The notes under the pieces were generated by a model. It was not told the origin of the DNA, did no database searches, and saw nothing but the letters and a program-made list of their open reading frames with translations. From a virus: a DNA stretch of 34,180 nucleotides. The DNA is taken from IMG/VR virus record IMGVR_UViG_3300037961_001344, positions 1 to 34,180 of that record. One strand, written 5' to 3'. The position numbers were made by a program, and so were the translations under genes. The stretch's first letter is position 1, and every line of letters starts with the position of its first letter. Shown in pieces: positions 21,746-28,747 of this stretch.

Positions 21746-22148
21746 TTATCATTTCATCTTGTCCATACAAACCTTGCTCATAAAAACCTGTAAGCATTAG
21801 AACAGCTCTTGACTTTGCACGTTTCTCTGCCATAGCAACAGGAAACTTACCTGCAAGACCCATAGTGTTGTCAGAGCTACTCTCTCCAAAGGTTTCTGTT
21901 TTGGTTTGCCCAATCTCTTTTCCTTTGGTCATAAAGGCAGTGCATCGCATTACCACCCAATCTCTTTCCATCACTATTGGTTCATACTCTAACTGTATTC
22001 CACGATTGCTAACAATCTTGTCTATACCTGTTCTTGTGATAATAACAAATCCACGCTTGTCTTTATACACATCTTCTTGAACTAGACCGTTTTCTGTAAA
22101 CAATCTTCTTAACGTTTCTTTTTTAGTTTCTGTTTTAATTTCTGACAT
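21738..22148 (-). CDS. Putative single-strand annealing-type protein
   Basis: 136 aa. The order FVIITRTGIDKIVSNRGIQLEYEPIVME, VVMRCTAFMTKGKEI, TKTETFGESSSDNTMG, FPVAMAEKRAKSRAVLMLTGFYEQGLYGQDE resembles the core of Rad52/Erf-type annealing proteins, in which a xxAxAMAEKRAxxRxxLxLxG segment is typical. At 136 aa it is short for that group and lacks the extended C-terminal tail. Its neighbours, an ssDNA-binding protein, nucleases and a DnaA-like protein, fit a recombination or replication role. The family call is tentative. Confidence 0.42.
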   Translation of the reverse strand: MSEIKTETKKETLRRLFTENGLVQEDVYKDKRGFVIITRTGIDKIVSNRGIQLEYEPIVMERDWVVMRCTAFMTKGKEIGQTKTETFGESSSDNTMGLAGKFPVAMAEKRAKSRAVLMLTGFYEQGLYGQDEMINE

Positions 22149-22153
22149 AATAA

Positions 22154-22387
22154 TTAGTTTAAAAGGTTTTTCATTCGTGATTGTAATATTGCTAATGATT
22201 TGATTGCATAGTCATATGCAAACGCTTTTCCACGACAGAACTCTGCCTGTGTGTTATCGCCTTCTGAAATCATATCTGCTTCTTTTAGGTAGGAGTCCTT
22301 TATAAGACTACAAATTTTTTCTATTTCATCGTCTATCATAAGGTTTACATCTCCTAGTTTGACTTTTTGAACTTTAATTTCTTCCAT
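22154..22387 (-). CDS. Small hypothetical protein, first gene of the early sub-operon
   Basis: 77 aa, acidic and helical, MEEIKVQKVKLGDVNLMIDD start, ending AIKSLAILQSRMKNLLN. No family is recognised. It is preceded by a well-formed promoter and leader and followed after 6 bases by the annealing-protein candidate. Confidence 0.6.
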   Translation of the reverse strand: MEEIKVQKVKLGDVNLMIDDEIEKICSLIKDSYLKEADMISEGDNTQAEFCRGKAFAYDYAIKSLAILQSRMKNLLN

Positions 22388-22418
22388 ATAATTAGGGTTT
22401 AAATGTTAATAACTGATG

Positions 22419-22449
22419 CAAATATACAACAATTATTTATAATACCAAA
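22419..22449 (-). promoter_or_regulatory. Early promoter upstream of the recombination genes
   Basis: TTTG (22449-22446), 19-base spacer, TATATTTG (22426-22419) on the minus strand. The leader carries TATTAACA and an AAACCC stretch before the ATG at 22387. It probably drives the block down to about 19869. Confidence 0.8.
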
Positions 22450-22485
22450 TAAAAATATAGAAAAAAGTAAAAAAACTTTTAAATA

Positions 22486-23247
22486 CTAGAGTGTATTCTT
22501 GTGAATTATTTTTGAGCCTAAGTCCATTGGAATAAACAATGCAGTCTTTCCACCGTCAAGAACTATACCACAACCAAGAGTAGGTTTTTTAGGAAAGTTT
22601 TTACCATAGCTAAAAGCCATAGCATCTACATCAATACCACAGCCTACATTCATTCCAAAGATTAAATCATTACGAGATGCCATATAGTTTACTCCACCAA
22701 AAGAATGACAGTGACCTATGACTGTTGATTGTCTATTGGCTGTTGCTCTATTGACTGCTGCTCTTGCTCCTGACGAGCCTGTTCCGTGTTCATAGATAAC
22801 ATTGTCTATTTCCCAATTAAGCTCCCACTTCCAACCTTTTGGTGCTTTCCATATTTCTTCGTAAGACTTTAAAAACCTTTTTGGAATACCTGCTGTTGTT
22901 GCTTGTCGGAATGGTAGTGCAGAATGATTTCCTACACAAACCTTAACGTCAGGAAATGTAGAATACCACACCTCCATAGCTCTTTGAGCTTGTTCTGCCT
23001 CACTTTCTGCGTTAGGCATATCTGTAAGCTTTTCGTGATAAGAGAGTGCAGCGTTATCTACCTCATCTCCAATGTGTACTATTTCTGAAACACCAAATCT
23101 ATCAAATACTTCATAGCAAAAGTTTCTGTAATCAGGGTGGCAGAAAGGCTCGTGTGTATCTCCTATAATTCCTACGCCATTATTGCCACGATGTTGCTGT
23201 ATTAGTTCGTATTCTTTTTGAGTCAGCCTTGGTCTATACAGTTTCAT
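22486..23247 (-). CDS. Calcineurin-like metallophosphoesterase
   Basis: 253 aa. Contains the metallophosphoesterase motifs in order: GDTHEP (Asp30, His32), GDEVD (Asp61), GNHS (Asn107, His108), His154 in YEHGTG, and GHCHS (His179, His181). Phages carry such enzymes near replication or recombination genes; known members act as nucleases or cyclic-nucleotide phosphodiesterases, but the substrate here cannot be told. Length is normal for a compact phage form. It follows the hairpin and T-tract at 23277-23311 and could be expressed by read-through or from the promoter at 23367-23399. Confidence 0.85.
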   Translation of the reverse strand: MKLYRPRLTQKEYELIQQHRGNNGVGIIGDTHEPFCHPDYRNFCYEVFDRFGVSEIVHIGDEVDNAALSYHEKLTDMPNAESEAEQAQRAMEVWYSTFPDVKVCVGNHSALPFRQATTAGIPKRFLKSYEEIWKAPKGWKWELNWEIDNVIYEHGTGSSGARAAVNRATANRQSTVIGHCHSFGGVNYMASRNDLIFGMNVGCGIDVDAMAFSYGKNFPKKPTLGCGIVLDGGKTALFIPMDLGSKIIHKNTL

Positions 23248-23276
23248 AATGTTGCAATTTAATAAAAAAACTCAAC

Positions 23277-23311
23277 AAAAAAAAATAGGGAACAATAAAT
23301 GAACCCTATTT
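23277..23311 (-). terminator. Terminator or attenuator at the late/early boundary
   Basis: Stem AAATAGGG (23283-23290) with CCCTATTT (23304-23311), 13-base loop, followed on the minus strand by nine T residues (23285-23277). It ends the late transcript after the holin candidate, but it lies downstream of a promoter (23367-23399) and upstream of the phosphoesterase start, so it could also attenuate that gene. Confidence 0.82.
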
Positions 23312-23366
23312 CCACATTTTCCCCAAAATGATTACAATTACGTCAATTAGAAACATAAGTGAACTA

Positions 23367-23399
23367 CAAATGTAAATAAATAAACCTTTACCTACCAAA
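23367..23399 (-). promoter_or_regulatory. Promoter at the late/early boundary
   Basis: TTTG (23399-23396), 21-base spacer, TACATTTG (23374-23367) on the minus strand, just after the stop of the holin candidate. The transcript would begin near 23360, cross a 16-codon frame (MFLIDVIVIILGKMWK, 23306-23356) whose stop lies in the hairpin, and then meet the terminator. Confidence 0.62.
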
Positions 23400-23789
23400 C
23401 TATTTTTTAACTTTTTCGTATGAACGACCACCAAAATATGCTCCAAAAGCAGTAATCGCTAGTAACTGCCATAGGTCAATCCAAGAACCCTTAATGTCCA
23501 TATCTACATAGCCAAAGTCAATTAAGGTAAACACAGTAAGCACGAGCAATAGGAAAGCTAAAGACAATGGTCTTATAGATTTGGTAAGCCAATTACCATT
23601 CATATCAGCTTCCCAACGTTTAGTAACCTCAATCTGTATGCTCTTTTCAAACTCGTGTATAGCTTTGTTTATCTCGTTCTTCACAAGCTCTTTTTCTTCT
23701 GCAGACGTATGTATCTTGTCAATAGCATTTCCAACACTATCAACTAAATCTTTTGCACCACTACTAAATATTTTTCTTAATATACTCAT
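23400..23789 (-). CDS. Holin-like membrane protein (3TM holin type)
   Basis: 129 aa from the ATG at 23789. The longer reading to 23855 would run through two hairpins and a purine tract. An N-terminal amphipathic/charged part (GAKDLVDSVGNAIDKIHTSA, then a coiled segment) leads to GNWLTKSIRPLSLAFLLLVLTVFTLIDFGY, a second hydrophobic helix (SWIDLWQLLAITAFGAYFG), and the basic end GRSYEKVKK. This matches the 3TM holin arrangement, with RP between the tail and the first helix. It would open the inner membrane for the endolysin. It is the last gene of the late block, followed by the terminator. Confidence 0.72.
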   Translation of the reverse strand: MSILRKIFSSGAKDLVDSVGNAIDKIHTSAEEKELVKNEINKAIHEFEKSIQIEVTKRWEADMNGNWLTKSIRPLSLAFLLLVLTVFTLIDFGYVDMDIKGSWIDLWQLLAITAFGAYFGGRSYEKVKK

Positions 23790-23800
23790 ATCTTTATATT

Positions 23801-23838
23801 TATCTTTATCTTTATTATATAGGGTATAAACAACCCTA
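23801..23838 (-). repeat. Hairpin plus GATAAAG purine tract, copy B
   Basis: TAGGGT/ACCCTA stem (23820-23838, 7-base loop), followed on the minus strand by ATATAATAAAGATAAAGATA, upstream of the holin start. A second hairpin (AACCCTT/AAGGGTT, 23843-23860) overlaps the stop codon of the endolysin candidate. Confidence 0.6.
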
Positions 23839-23858
23839 CGTGAACCCTTTAGCAAGGG

Positions 23859-24341
23859 TTAAATATCCATAAAATCATTTATATGCTTATACTCTATAAA
23901 AACTTCTTCGCCTTTCTGTAGAGCCTCGCAAATAGGTTTATAAATTCTTTTGTATGCCTGTGTAGATTTTCCTATAAAACCACCTGTAACTAACGAGTTG
24001 TTTTCCTGACTATCACCAACGAGTAAACAGCCTGAAGTATGTTCATCAGTATTTCCACAATGTATAAGAATATACTCAAAGTTAGGAACATTAGTGATAT
24101 GAAGCATACCATCGTGTATATCAGGAAATCTTTTACTATACTTGTTATGAAATCCACCCTCTCTCCTTAGTTTTATCTCATACCTTCCGTAAGGTATCAT
24201 TGTTTCGTGCTTTACCTTGACAGCTCTTTCTTCATCTTCTAGCGTGTAGCAAAGAAAGTCATAACCTATCCAAGTTTTTTCCAACAACATTCCGTTGGTG
24301 CTATCAGGAGATATGTTGTAGCGTAATACTACTAGCTCCAT
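23859..24341 (-). CDS. DUF5675-family protein, candidate endolysin
   Basis: 160 aa. Follows the DUF5675 order: TWIGYDFLCYTLEDEER, MIPYGRYEIKL, SKRFPDIHDGMLHITNVPNFEYILIHCGNTDEHTSGCLLVGDS. The IHxGNTxxxTxGCLLVG segment, with its His and Cys, resembles the active site of L,D-transpeptidase folds, and the family is common in phage lysis cassettes. It likely cleaves peptidoglycan in the periplasm. No signal peptide is seen, so a holin is needed for release. It sits between four small membrane proteins and a holin candidate. Confidence 0.65.
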   Translation of the reverse strand: MELVVLRYNISPDSTNGMLLEKTWIGYDFLCYTLEDEERAVKVKHETMIPYGRYEIKLRREGGFHNKYSKRFPDIHDGMLHITNVPNFEYILIHCGNTDEHTSGCLLVGDSQENNSLVTGGFIGKSTQAYKRIYKPICEALQKGEEVFIEYKHINDFMDI

Positions 24342-24424
24342 TATCTCTTACAAGCTTTACAAGAGCCTAAACAAACGTTTTTAAAAGTCAAATAATATAC
24401 TATTTTACAAACTAGATTTTTCAT
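24341..24424 (-). CDS. 27-aa Cys-rich micro-gene in the lysis cassette
   Basis: A 27-residue frame, MKNLVCKIVYYLTFKNVC followed by LGSCKACKR. Its ATG overlaps the stop of the 69-aa membrane gene as ATGA, and its stop overlaps the start of the endolysin candidate as TAATG. Double overlaps of this precision are typical of coupled genes and unlikely by chance. The four cysteines suggest a metal- or disulfide-bound peptide. The function is unknown. Confidence 0.55.
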   Translation of the reverse strand: MKNLVCKIVYYLTFKNVCLGSCKACKR

Positions 24425-24630
24425 TTTTTTTGTTTTATAAATTCTAAAATTATATCTATCTTTTTTTTCATTTCCTCAATATTGTCTGCTGCTCTTTCGT
24501 GATGACGTGAAAATTGATTCTTCACCTCATAAAGCGAAAAAACTAGGAAACGATATAGAGCATATAGTGCGCCTAGTAATAAAACCAAAGGCAAACCATA
24601 CCCTTCTATCAACTGTAATACCTGTTCCAT
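24421..24630 (-). CDS. Small membrane protein, holin-like
   Basis: 69 aa. A hydrophobic helix (LPLVLLLGALYALYRFLVF, about 13-31) follows a short acidic start (MEQVLQLIEGYG), and then a basic, charged helix (HHERAADNIEEMKKKIDIILEFIKQKK). This is the shape of small single-span (BhlA/UviB-type) holins. It overlaps the start and end of its neighbours by one and four bases. It may assemble membrane holes or regulate another holin. Confidence 0.6.
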   Translation of the reverse strand: MEQVLQLIEGYGLPLVLLLGALYALYRFLVFSLYEVKNQFSRHHERAADNIEEMKKKIDIILEFIKQKK

Positions 24631-24857
24631 TATCTCTTATGTTTACAAGTGTTAATTTTAGCTAACTCTTTTTCTAAGTCGTGTATCTTATCTTCACACT
24701 CGTTTATTATCTTAATCTTTTTTTCTAATCTATTTTCTAACACAACAATATCTTCATCAAGTTGAGCTATTTGACTATAAGCTATACCCATTGTAAATAT
24801 AATACCAATTATCCAAATAATATTTCCAACTGATAATGTTAAGTCTTTTTGTATCAT
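24630..24857 (-). CDS. Membrane-anchored coiled-coil protein, spanin-like
   Basis: 75 aa. An N-terminal signal anchor (LSVGNIIWIIGIIFTMGIAY, about 8-27) is followed by a charged coiled coil (DEDIVVLENRLEKKIKIINE and DKIHDLEKELAKI) and a Cys/Lys/Arg end. The layout fits an inner-membrane spanin (Rz-like) or an accessory holin. It overlaps the 43-aa gene by four bases (ATGA) and the 69-aa gene by one. A partner outer-membrane lipoprotein was not seen. Confidence 0.55.
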   Translation of the reverse strand: MIQKDLTLSVGNIIWIIGIIFTMGIAYSQIAQLDEDIVVLENRLEKKIKIINECEDKIHDLEKELAKINTCKHKR

Positions 24858-24985
24858 TTTCCTTGAGAATTGTAAGGTTTTTTATATTGAGCAGTTCCTT
24901 TGGTTCTGCTTTTATTCTTTGAATGTATTCCCTTTCTCTTTACTTTGGCTTTCTTTCTGTATGTAAACGATATTCCTTTAGCCAT
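24854..24985 (-). CDS. Small basic protein, 43 aa
   Basis: A 43-aa frame that starts MAKGISFTYRKKAKVKRKG and ends YKKPYNSQGK, with about a third Lys/Arg. I have seen near-identical patterns (RKGxHSKNKxS...YKKxYxGQG) in Bacteroidota phages, so it is a real, though unexplained, family. It overlaps the upstream 83-aa gene by 8 bases and the downstream gene by four (ATGA). It could bind nucleic acid or a membrane surface. Confidence 0.7.
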   Translation of the reverse strand: MAKGISFTYRKKAKVKRKGIHSKNKSRTKGTAQYKKPYNSQGK

Positions 24986-25229
24986 TTCTAGTAAAAAAAT
25001 AAGCAACCAAAGAGCCAACAACGATAGTCCACAAACCCCATAAAGCCTTTTGCATATTCAATCTAGCAGACGTGTTTTTATTCACTCTAGCAACAACACC
25101 TTTATCAGGGTCAAGAAGCTGCTTAGTAAGCATATCTAACTTCTTATCCATATTATCTAGCTTATCCTCCATAGAGTCCATTCTTTGTTTCATAAGTGCT
25201 ATCTCTTGTGCTGCTGTTGATCTTGCCAT
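24978..25229 (-). CDS. Coiled-coil protein with C-terminal membrane helix
   Basis: 83 aa. A long coiled coil (LMKQRMDSMEDKLDNMDKKL, about 12-42) and a basic linker precede a C-terminal hydrophobic helix (ALWGLWTIVVGSLVAYFF, about 62-79) with a short tail. The heptads and tail anchor recall XhlA-type holin-associated proteins. It is adjacent to the lectin-like gene and opens the lysis cassette, so it is probably a lysis factor, less likely a virion protein. Confidence 0.55.
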   Translation of the reverse strand: MARSTAAQEIALMKQRMDSMEDKLDNMDKKLDMLTKQLLDPDKGVVARVNKNTSARLNMQKALWGLWTIVVGSLVAYFFTRNG

Positions 25230-25231
25230 TT

Positions 25232-25933
25232 TTATATTCCGTTTCTATCGCTTATGTTATTTTCTGCATTAGTTAAGTCTGTTGAGTTAATCTCTCTATC
25301 CCAAACAGCAATTTCATTTATTGCACCGTTAAACTCTGTAGTTGAAACATCTCCACTACCAATTTGCGTTATATCAAAAAGGTCTGTTACATCTGTTACA
25401 ACAGCACCTACTTCTGATTTATTTATTCTTACCTTAAATCTTCCACCTGCCTCTCTAATGCAGGTAAGTAGAAATTGTGAAGTAGGGAATGTTGTTCCCA
25501 TAGGATTTATGTCAGACTGAACTCCATTAGCTTTTAATGCTATTCTGTTATTAGCTCCACCTCTATACATTTTTATTTGGTCATTACCACCTTTTCCTAA
25601 AGGAGCTTCATTACTTAAGGTTGCTGACTCGGCAGGATCTATGGCTATAATTACTGTAAAAGCACCCAAGTTTATTTGAGAACCTAAAGTTAATGTATTA
25701 TGCCCTTCAAAATCAACTGTTAATGCACCACTATATCTAGGTTTTTTTGCATCGTCTGATTGAGATGCATCATTATTGTTGCCACTAATATCCTCCCACT
25801 TTGAAATACCATCAGTATCGTGAGTTATAAAAGACTGCCTTCTAAACCAAAGCTGAAGTCCTGTGATGTCTGTACATTGAAAAACGCCTGATGCGTTTGG
25901 TTTTAATCCTAATCTATAACTAAGTCCTAACAT
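25232..25933 (-). CDS. LamG/concanavalin-like structural protein
   Basis: 233 aa. After a short start (MLGLSYRLGLKPNASGVF) it has the lectin pattern TGLQLWFRRQ, ISKWEDISGNNNDASQSDD, KPRYSGALTVDFEG, FTVIIAIDPAES, PLGKGGNDQIKMYRG, GGRFKVRINKSEVG and INEIAVWDREIN, the full length of a LamG-type domain. A single domain at this size suggests a decoration or receptor-binding component. It is the last structural gene before the lysis cassette and the third lectin-like protein in the genome. Carbohydrate binding is inferred. Confidence 0.7.
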   Translation of the reverse strand: MLGLSYRLGLKPNASGVFQCTDITGLQLWFRRQSFITHDTDGISKWEDISGNNNDASQSDDAKKPRYSGALTVDFEGHNTLTLGSQINLGAFTVIIAIDPAESATLSNEAPLGKGGNDQIKMYRGGANNRIALKANGVQSDINPMGTTFPTSQFLLTCIREAGGRFKVRINKSEVGAVVTDVTDLFDITQIGSGDVSTTEFNGAINEIAVWDREINSTDLTNAENNISDRNGI

Positions 25934-25934
25934 A

Positions 25935-26540
25935 TTATCCTGTATATACCACTTCTAATGTAGCGTTAAACCTTGCTGTTGTTGATGCTGCAGCACCTGC
26001 AGATATAGTAATTATAATGACATCTCCTGCTGAGAATGTAGAAGAAGAACTCAAAGAACCCACCTCAAAAACATCAACATTGGCTGTTCCACCACCAACC
26101 TCAGAAGCAGTATCGCCTAATTGAGTTAGTGCAAATCCTGTTGAACTAGCATCTGTAGGTGTTCCTTTGTAAACCTTAAAGTTAACAGTTCTACTGCTTG
26201 TTGCTGCTACAAGACCAACAAAGCCACTTACATAACCTGCTCTAGTGCAGTATAACTGAGCTTGTGCAACAGCATCTTGTGCATCAGCAGTAGGATTAGT
26301 AACTGCTGTGTCCCAAAGGTGTGTTGCGTTTGCAGCATAAGTTGGTGCATACTCGTTAGTGTCAGATTTACTAAAAAATCCTGTAACCCTAAATTGTTGA
26401 CTTCTTCTAAGATTGTCGTCTGCCCAAGTTAAATTATTACTACCGTCTTTTGTTAAGACAGTATTTGCAGAAGCTGTGCTAAAGTCCTTTGGAACGTGAA
26501 GCTGACTGTTATCTAATCCACTATGTTCGTTACTTGCCAT
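25935..26540 (-). CDS. Structural protein, probably head or tail fibre/decoration
   Basis: 201 aa. Low in Lys/Arg and rich in Ala, Thr, Ser and Gly, with beta strands, for example RYCTRAGYVSGFVGL-like and SGFVGLVAATSSRTVNFKVY (about 115-134), ending with DVIIITISAGAAASTTARFN. This is typical of virion decoration or fibre proteins. It is placed between small structural genes and the lectin-like gene. No catalytic motif is visible. A precise role cannot be given. Confidence 0.55.
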   Translation of the reverse strand: MASNEHSGLDNSQLHVPKDFSTASANTVLTKDGSNNLTWADDNLRRSQQFRVTGFFSKSDTNEYAPTYAANATHLWDTAVTNPTADAQDAVAQAQLYCTRAGYVSGFVGLVAATSSRTVNFKVYKGTPTDASSTGFALTQLGDTASEVGGGTANVDVFEVGSLSSSSTFSAGDVIIITISAGAAASTTARFNATLEVVYTG

Positions 26541-26541
26541 A

Positions 26542-27006
26542 TTATGCTGAAGCTATAAATATTTCTACATCTACATCGTTTGATGCAGGATTTACTTGAA
26601 TACTAGCTATGTCAGCCATTGTTCCAAAGCTAGGACTTGTATCTGCTTCTGAAAGCATTAAGTCGTCAGGAGAGCCTAACATATGAGATTCTCCTGCTGC
26701 CAACCTAACTTGATAAAGAGTTGCAGCACCAACAACAGCCAACTCAATAGAGTTTGTGTCATCAAGATTTGTAACTCTAATATACTTTGCATCTTCTACA
26801 TCAATAGCATTATCTGATGCAAAGGCGTTTCCGTTAAATGTAGCAATAGTAGTAGTTTGACTGTTTACACACTTTACTATTCTTTTAAAAACCTCATTTA
26901 TATCTGCAATAGTTAGTGTTTTTGTTCCACCATACTGAGTTCCACTCAATGTCAATGCTTCTGAAATAGAAACTTCTAATGTTGCATTTGTTACTGTACT
27001 CGCCAT
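26542..27006 (-). CDS. Small structural protein
   Basis: 154 aa, beta-rich and Ala/Thr-rich, with segments YIRVTNLDDTNSIELAVVGAA and LAAGESHMLGSPDD, typical of small head or tail decoration proteins. It has the same style and position as the 91-aa and 201-aa genes on either side. No family is certain. It may be a head-fibre or stabilising protein. Confidence 0.5.
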   Translation of the reverse strand: MASTVTNATLEVSISEALTLSGTQYGGTKTLTIADINEVFKRIVKCVNSQTTTIATFNGNAFASDNAIDVEDAKYIRVTNLDDTNSIELAVVGAATLYQVRLAAGESHMLGSPDDLMLSEADTSPSFGTMADIASIQVNPASNDVDVEIFIASA

Positions 27007-27010
27007 ATTA

Positions 27011-27286
27011 TTATCTGTTATATCCTATTACTACTCCACTTGTAAGTGTTATTGCTGTAATATTAAGCATTAACAATGTTCCTGCAGGAAGTGTTGTTTG
27101 TAAACCTGCTGCATTTGTAACTTCACTATCGCAAGTTATTGAAGAAACAACAGTTTCAGTAACACAATAAATGCAGTAAAAGTCTTTACTTGTATGAGCA
27201 TTAGTATCACTAATAACCTGAATGGTTTGACACTCACCCAACATTCTCATTAAAGCAATATTGTCATCTAAAAATTCGTAAGCCAT
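27011..27286 (-). CDS. Small structural-region protein
   Basis: 91 aa, low in charge, with five cysteines (CQT, CIYC, TCDSE) and a hydrophobic end (PAGTLLMLNITAITLTSGVVIGYNR). No family is recognised. The head/tail gene order around it suggests a virion or assembly function. Confidence 0.5.
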   Translation of the reverse strand: MAYEFLDDNIALMRMLGECQTIQVISDTNAHTSKDFYCIYCVTETVVSSITCDSEVTNAAGLQTTLPAGTLLMLNITAITLTSGVVIGYNR

Positions 27287-27287
27287 T

Positions 27288-28214
27288 TTATTTATTTTTT
27301 TTAATTAATTTTATTTCAGTTATCAATTCTTCTTTAAGAATATTTAAGAAGTTTACTAATTCTTCTTCATTTACATTGTAGCCACCACCACCGTGTTTTC
27401 TTCCACACATCCAAGAGCCATCAGGCATCTTGTGTTCATAACCATCAGGACACTTTGGGTTTTTTCTAACGTGCTGTGAGTTATCTGTATCTTCCATAGC
27501 TTTTTTCATAGGGTGGTCTTTAGGTAGTAAATCCGTGTCGTGTTGCCCTCCTTGAAACCTTCCCTTACGCATAACAAACATAAAAGAATTTACACGAGCA
27601 TATGCCCACTGCTCCTCAGATTTTACATTCGGTCTAACCGACTCTCTATTTGTACGGTAAGCACCGACACCCCTATCAAATACTTTCTCTAATTTCTTGT
27701 AGGTAACTCTTGGATTCCAATCAACCTTAAGGTCTTTTACTTCCTCATTGTGTTCCTCAACTTTAGCCTCAAGTCCCTTCTTTACTGTTGGACTAACATT
27801 TTTCATATTATCTTTTCTTCCTTCTAGTTTTTTAGTCAATTCAAGAATAACGTCTTTCATTCCTCTTTCTCCAAGATTTCCAATAACACCCCATTTAATT
27901 TGCGCAACAACACCTGCCACGTTACTAAGATTTGGCTCTGTATCTCCTTTAAATTTTTGACCATCTCTAAAATGTCTTTTTGCCCAACTTTCCCTTTCTT
28001 TTATCCAAGCTCTTATAGCTTCAGTATCTTCTCCGTTTCTTGCTCTACCCCAAAGCATAAAAGCTTCGTTACCTCTAATGTTGCCTCCTGCCTTCCATAT
28101 TTTAGGCTGTTGCTCTTTTAGATTTTTAGCAAACTCATAACTAAACTGCTTTTCTTCGCTGTTACGCAAAGAAATCTTTTTATCATCTCCTTTCTTTGGA
28201 AAATTTGTTGCCAT
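27288..28214 (-). CDS. Unknown protein with a DUF5824-like central segment
   Basis: 308 aa, soluble and charged. The N-terminal half is helical and Lys/Glu-rich. The middle and end include YKKLEKVFDRGVGAYRTNRE, then a recurring phage motif, WAYARVNSFMFVMRKGRFQ-G..HDTDLLPKDHP, followed by a cysteine-containing segment (CPDGYEHKMPDGSWMCGRKHG). I associate the ARVNSF...HDTDLLP motif with DUF5824-type phage proteins of unknown role, but this is from memory and not certain. One-base overlap with the adaptor gene suggests a head-assembly role. Confidence 0.5.
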   Translation of the reverse strand: MATNFPKKGDDKKISLRNSEEKQFSYEFAKNLKEQQPKIWKAGGNIRGNEAFMLWGRARNGEDTEAIRAWIKERESWAKRHFRDGQKFKGDTEPNLSNVAGVVAQIKWGVIGNLGERGMKDVILELTKKLEGRKDNMKNVSPTVKKGLEAKVEEHNEEVKDLKVDWNPRVTYKKLEKVFDRGVGAYRTNRESVRPNVKSEEQWAYARVNSFMFVMRKGRFQGGQHDTDLLPKDHPMKKAMEDTDNSQHVRKNPKCPDGYEHKMPDGSWMCGRKHGGGGYNVNEEELVNFLNILKEELITEIKLIKKNK

Positions 28215-28747
28215 TAGTAAAATATTATTCCGTTCATTTTTTTAGCCATATCGCCATCTAAATCAGGCATAGACATATCTCCATCTTGACCAAACAAAGG
28301 ATATTCATTGTTTTGGTCATCGTGCATTATGTAAGCTATCATATCATCACTCAAAACCTGAGCCTTTCTAAAAGTATCAGACTTCATTTGATTAAACTGC
28401 TCTGCACTAGCAGCACTACTAAACTCAGAACTATTTATAACAAGACCTGCTGACGTTGTGTTAAACTGTATCTCATTCATTACCTCAAATCTAACATACC
28501 AAGCTAGTGCAGGTTTTAAGTAATGAGTTAATAAATCACTATTTGCAGTAGTCAATGTACCTCCGTGATTTTGAGTTTTCAATTCCTCAAACATATCTAA
28601 GCCTAACATAGGTTTAATGTGAGCAAGTTCTGCAATAGTAATAATCTCATCACTTATCAAAGCTAAATCAGTAGCTTGGTTTGTGAATGATTTTGTTACA
28701 ACCTCTGAAGCTGTTATTAGATTATTGTATTGTCTTACGTTTGCCAT
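28214..28747 (-). CDS. Head-tail connector/adaptor protein
   Basis: 177 aa, helical. It opens with QYNNLITASEVVTKSFTNQA, then DEIITIAELAHIKPMLGLDMFEEL and LLTHYLKPALAWYVRFEVMNEIQ, resembling the adaptor proteins that follow portal genes in Bacteroidota phages. They form the ring below the portal. It overlaps its neighbours by one base each. The portal gene lies directly upstream, which strengthens the call. Confidence 0.65.
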   Translation of the reverse strand: MANVRQYNNLITASEVVTKSFTNQATDLALISDEIITIAELAHIKPMLGLDMFEELKTQNHGGTLTTANSDLLTHYLKPALAWYVRFEVMNEIQFNTTSAGLVINSSEFSSAASAEQFNQMKSDTFRKAQVLSDDMIAYIMHDDQNNEYPLFGQDGDMSMPDLDGDMAKKMNGIIFY

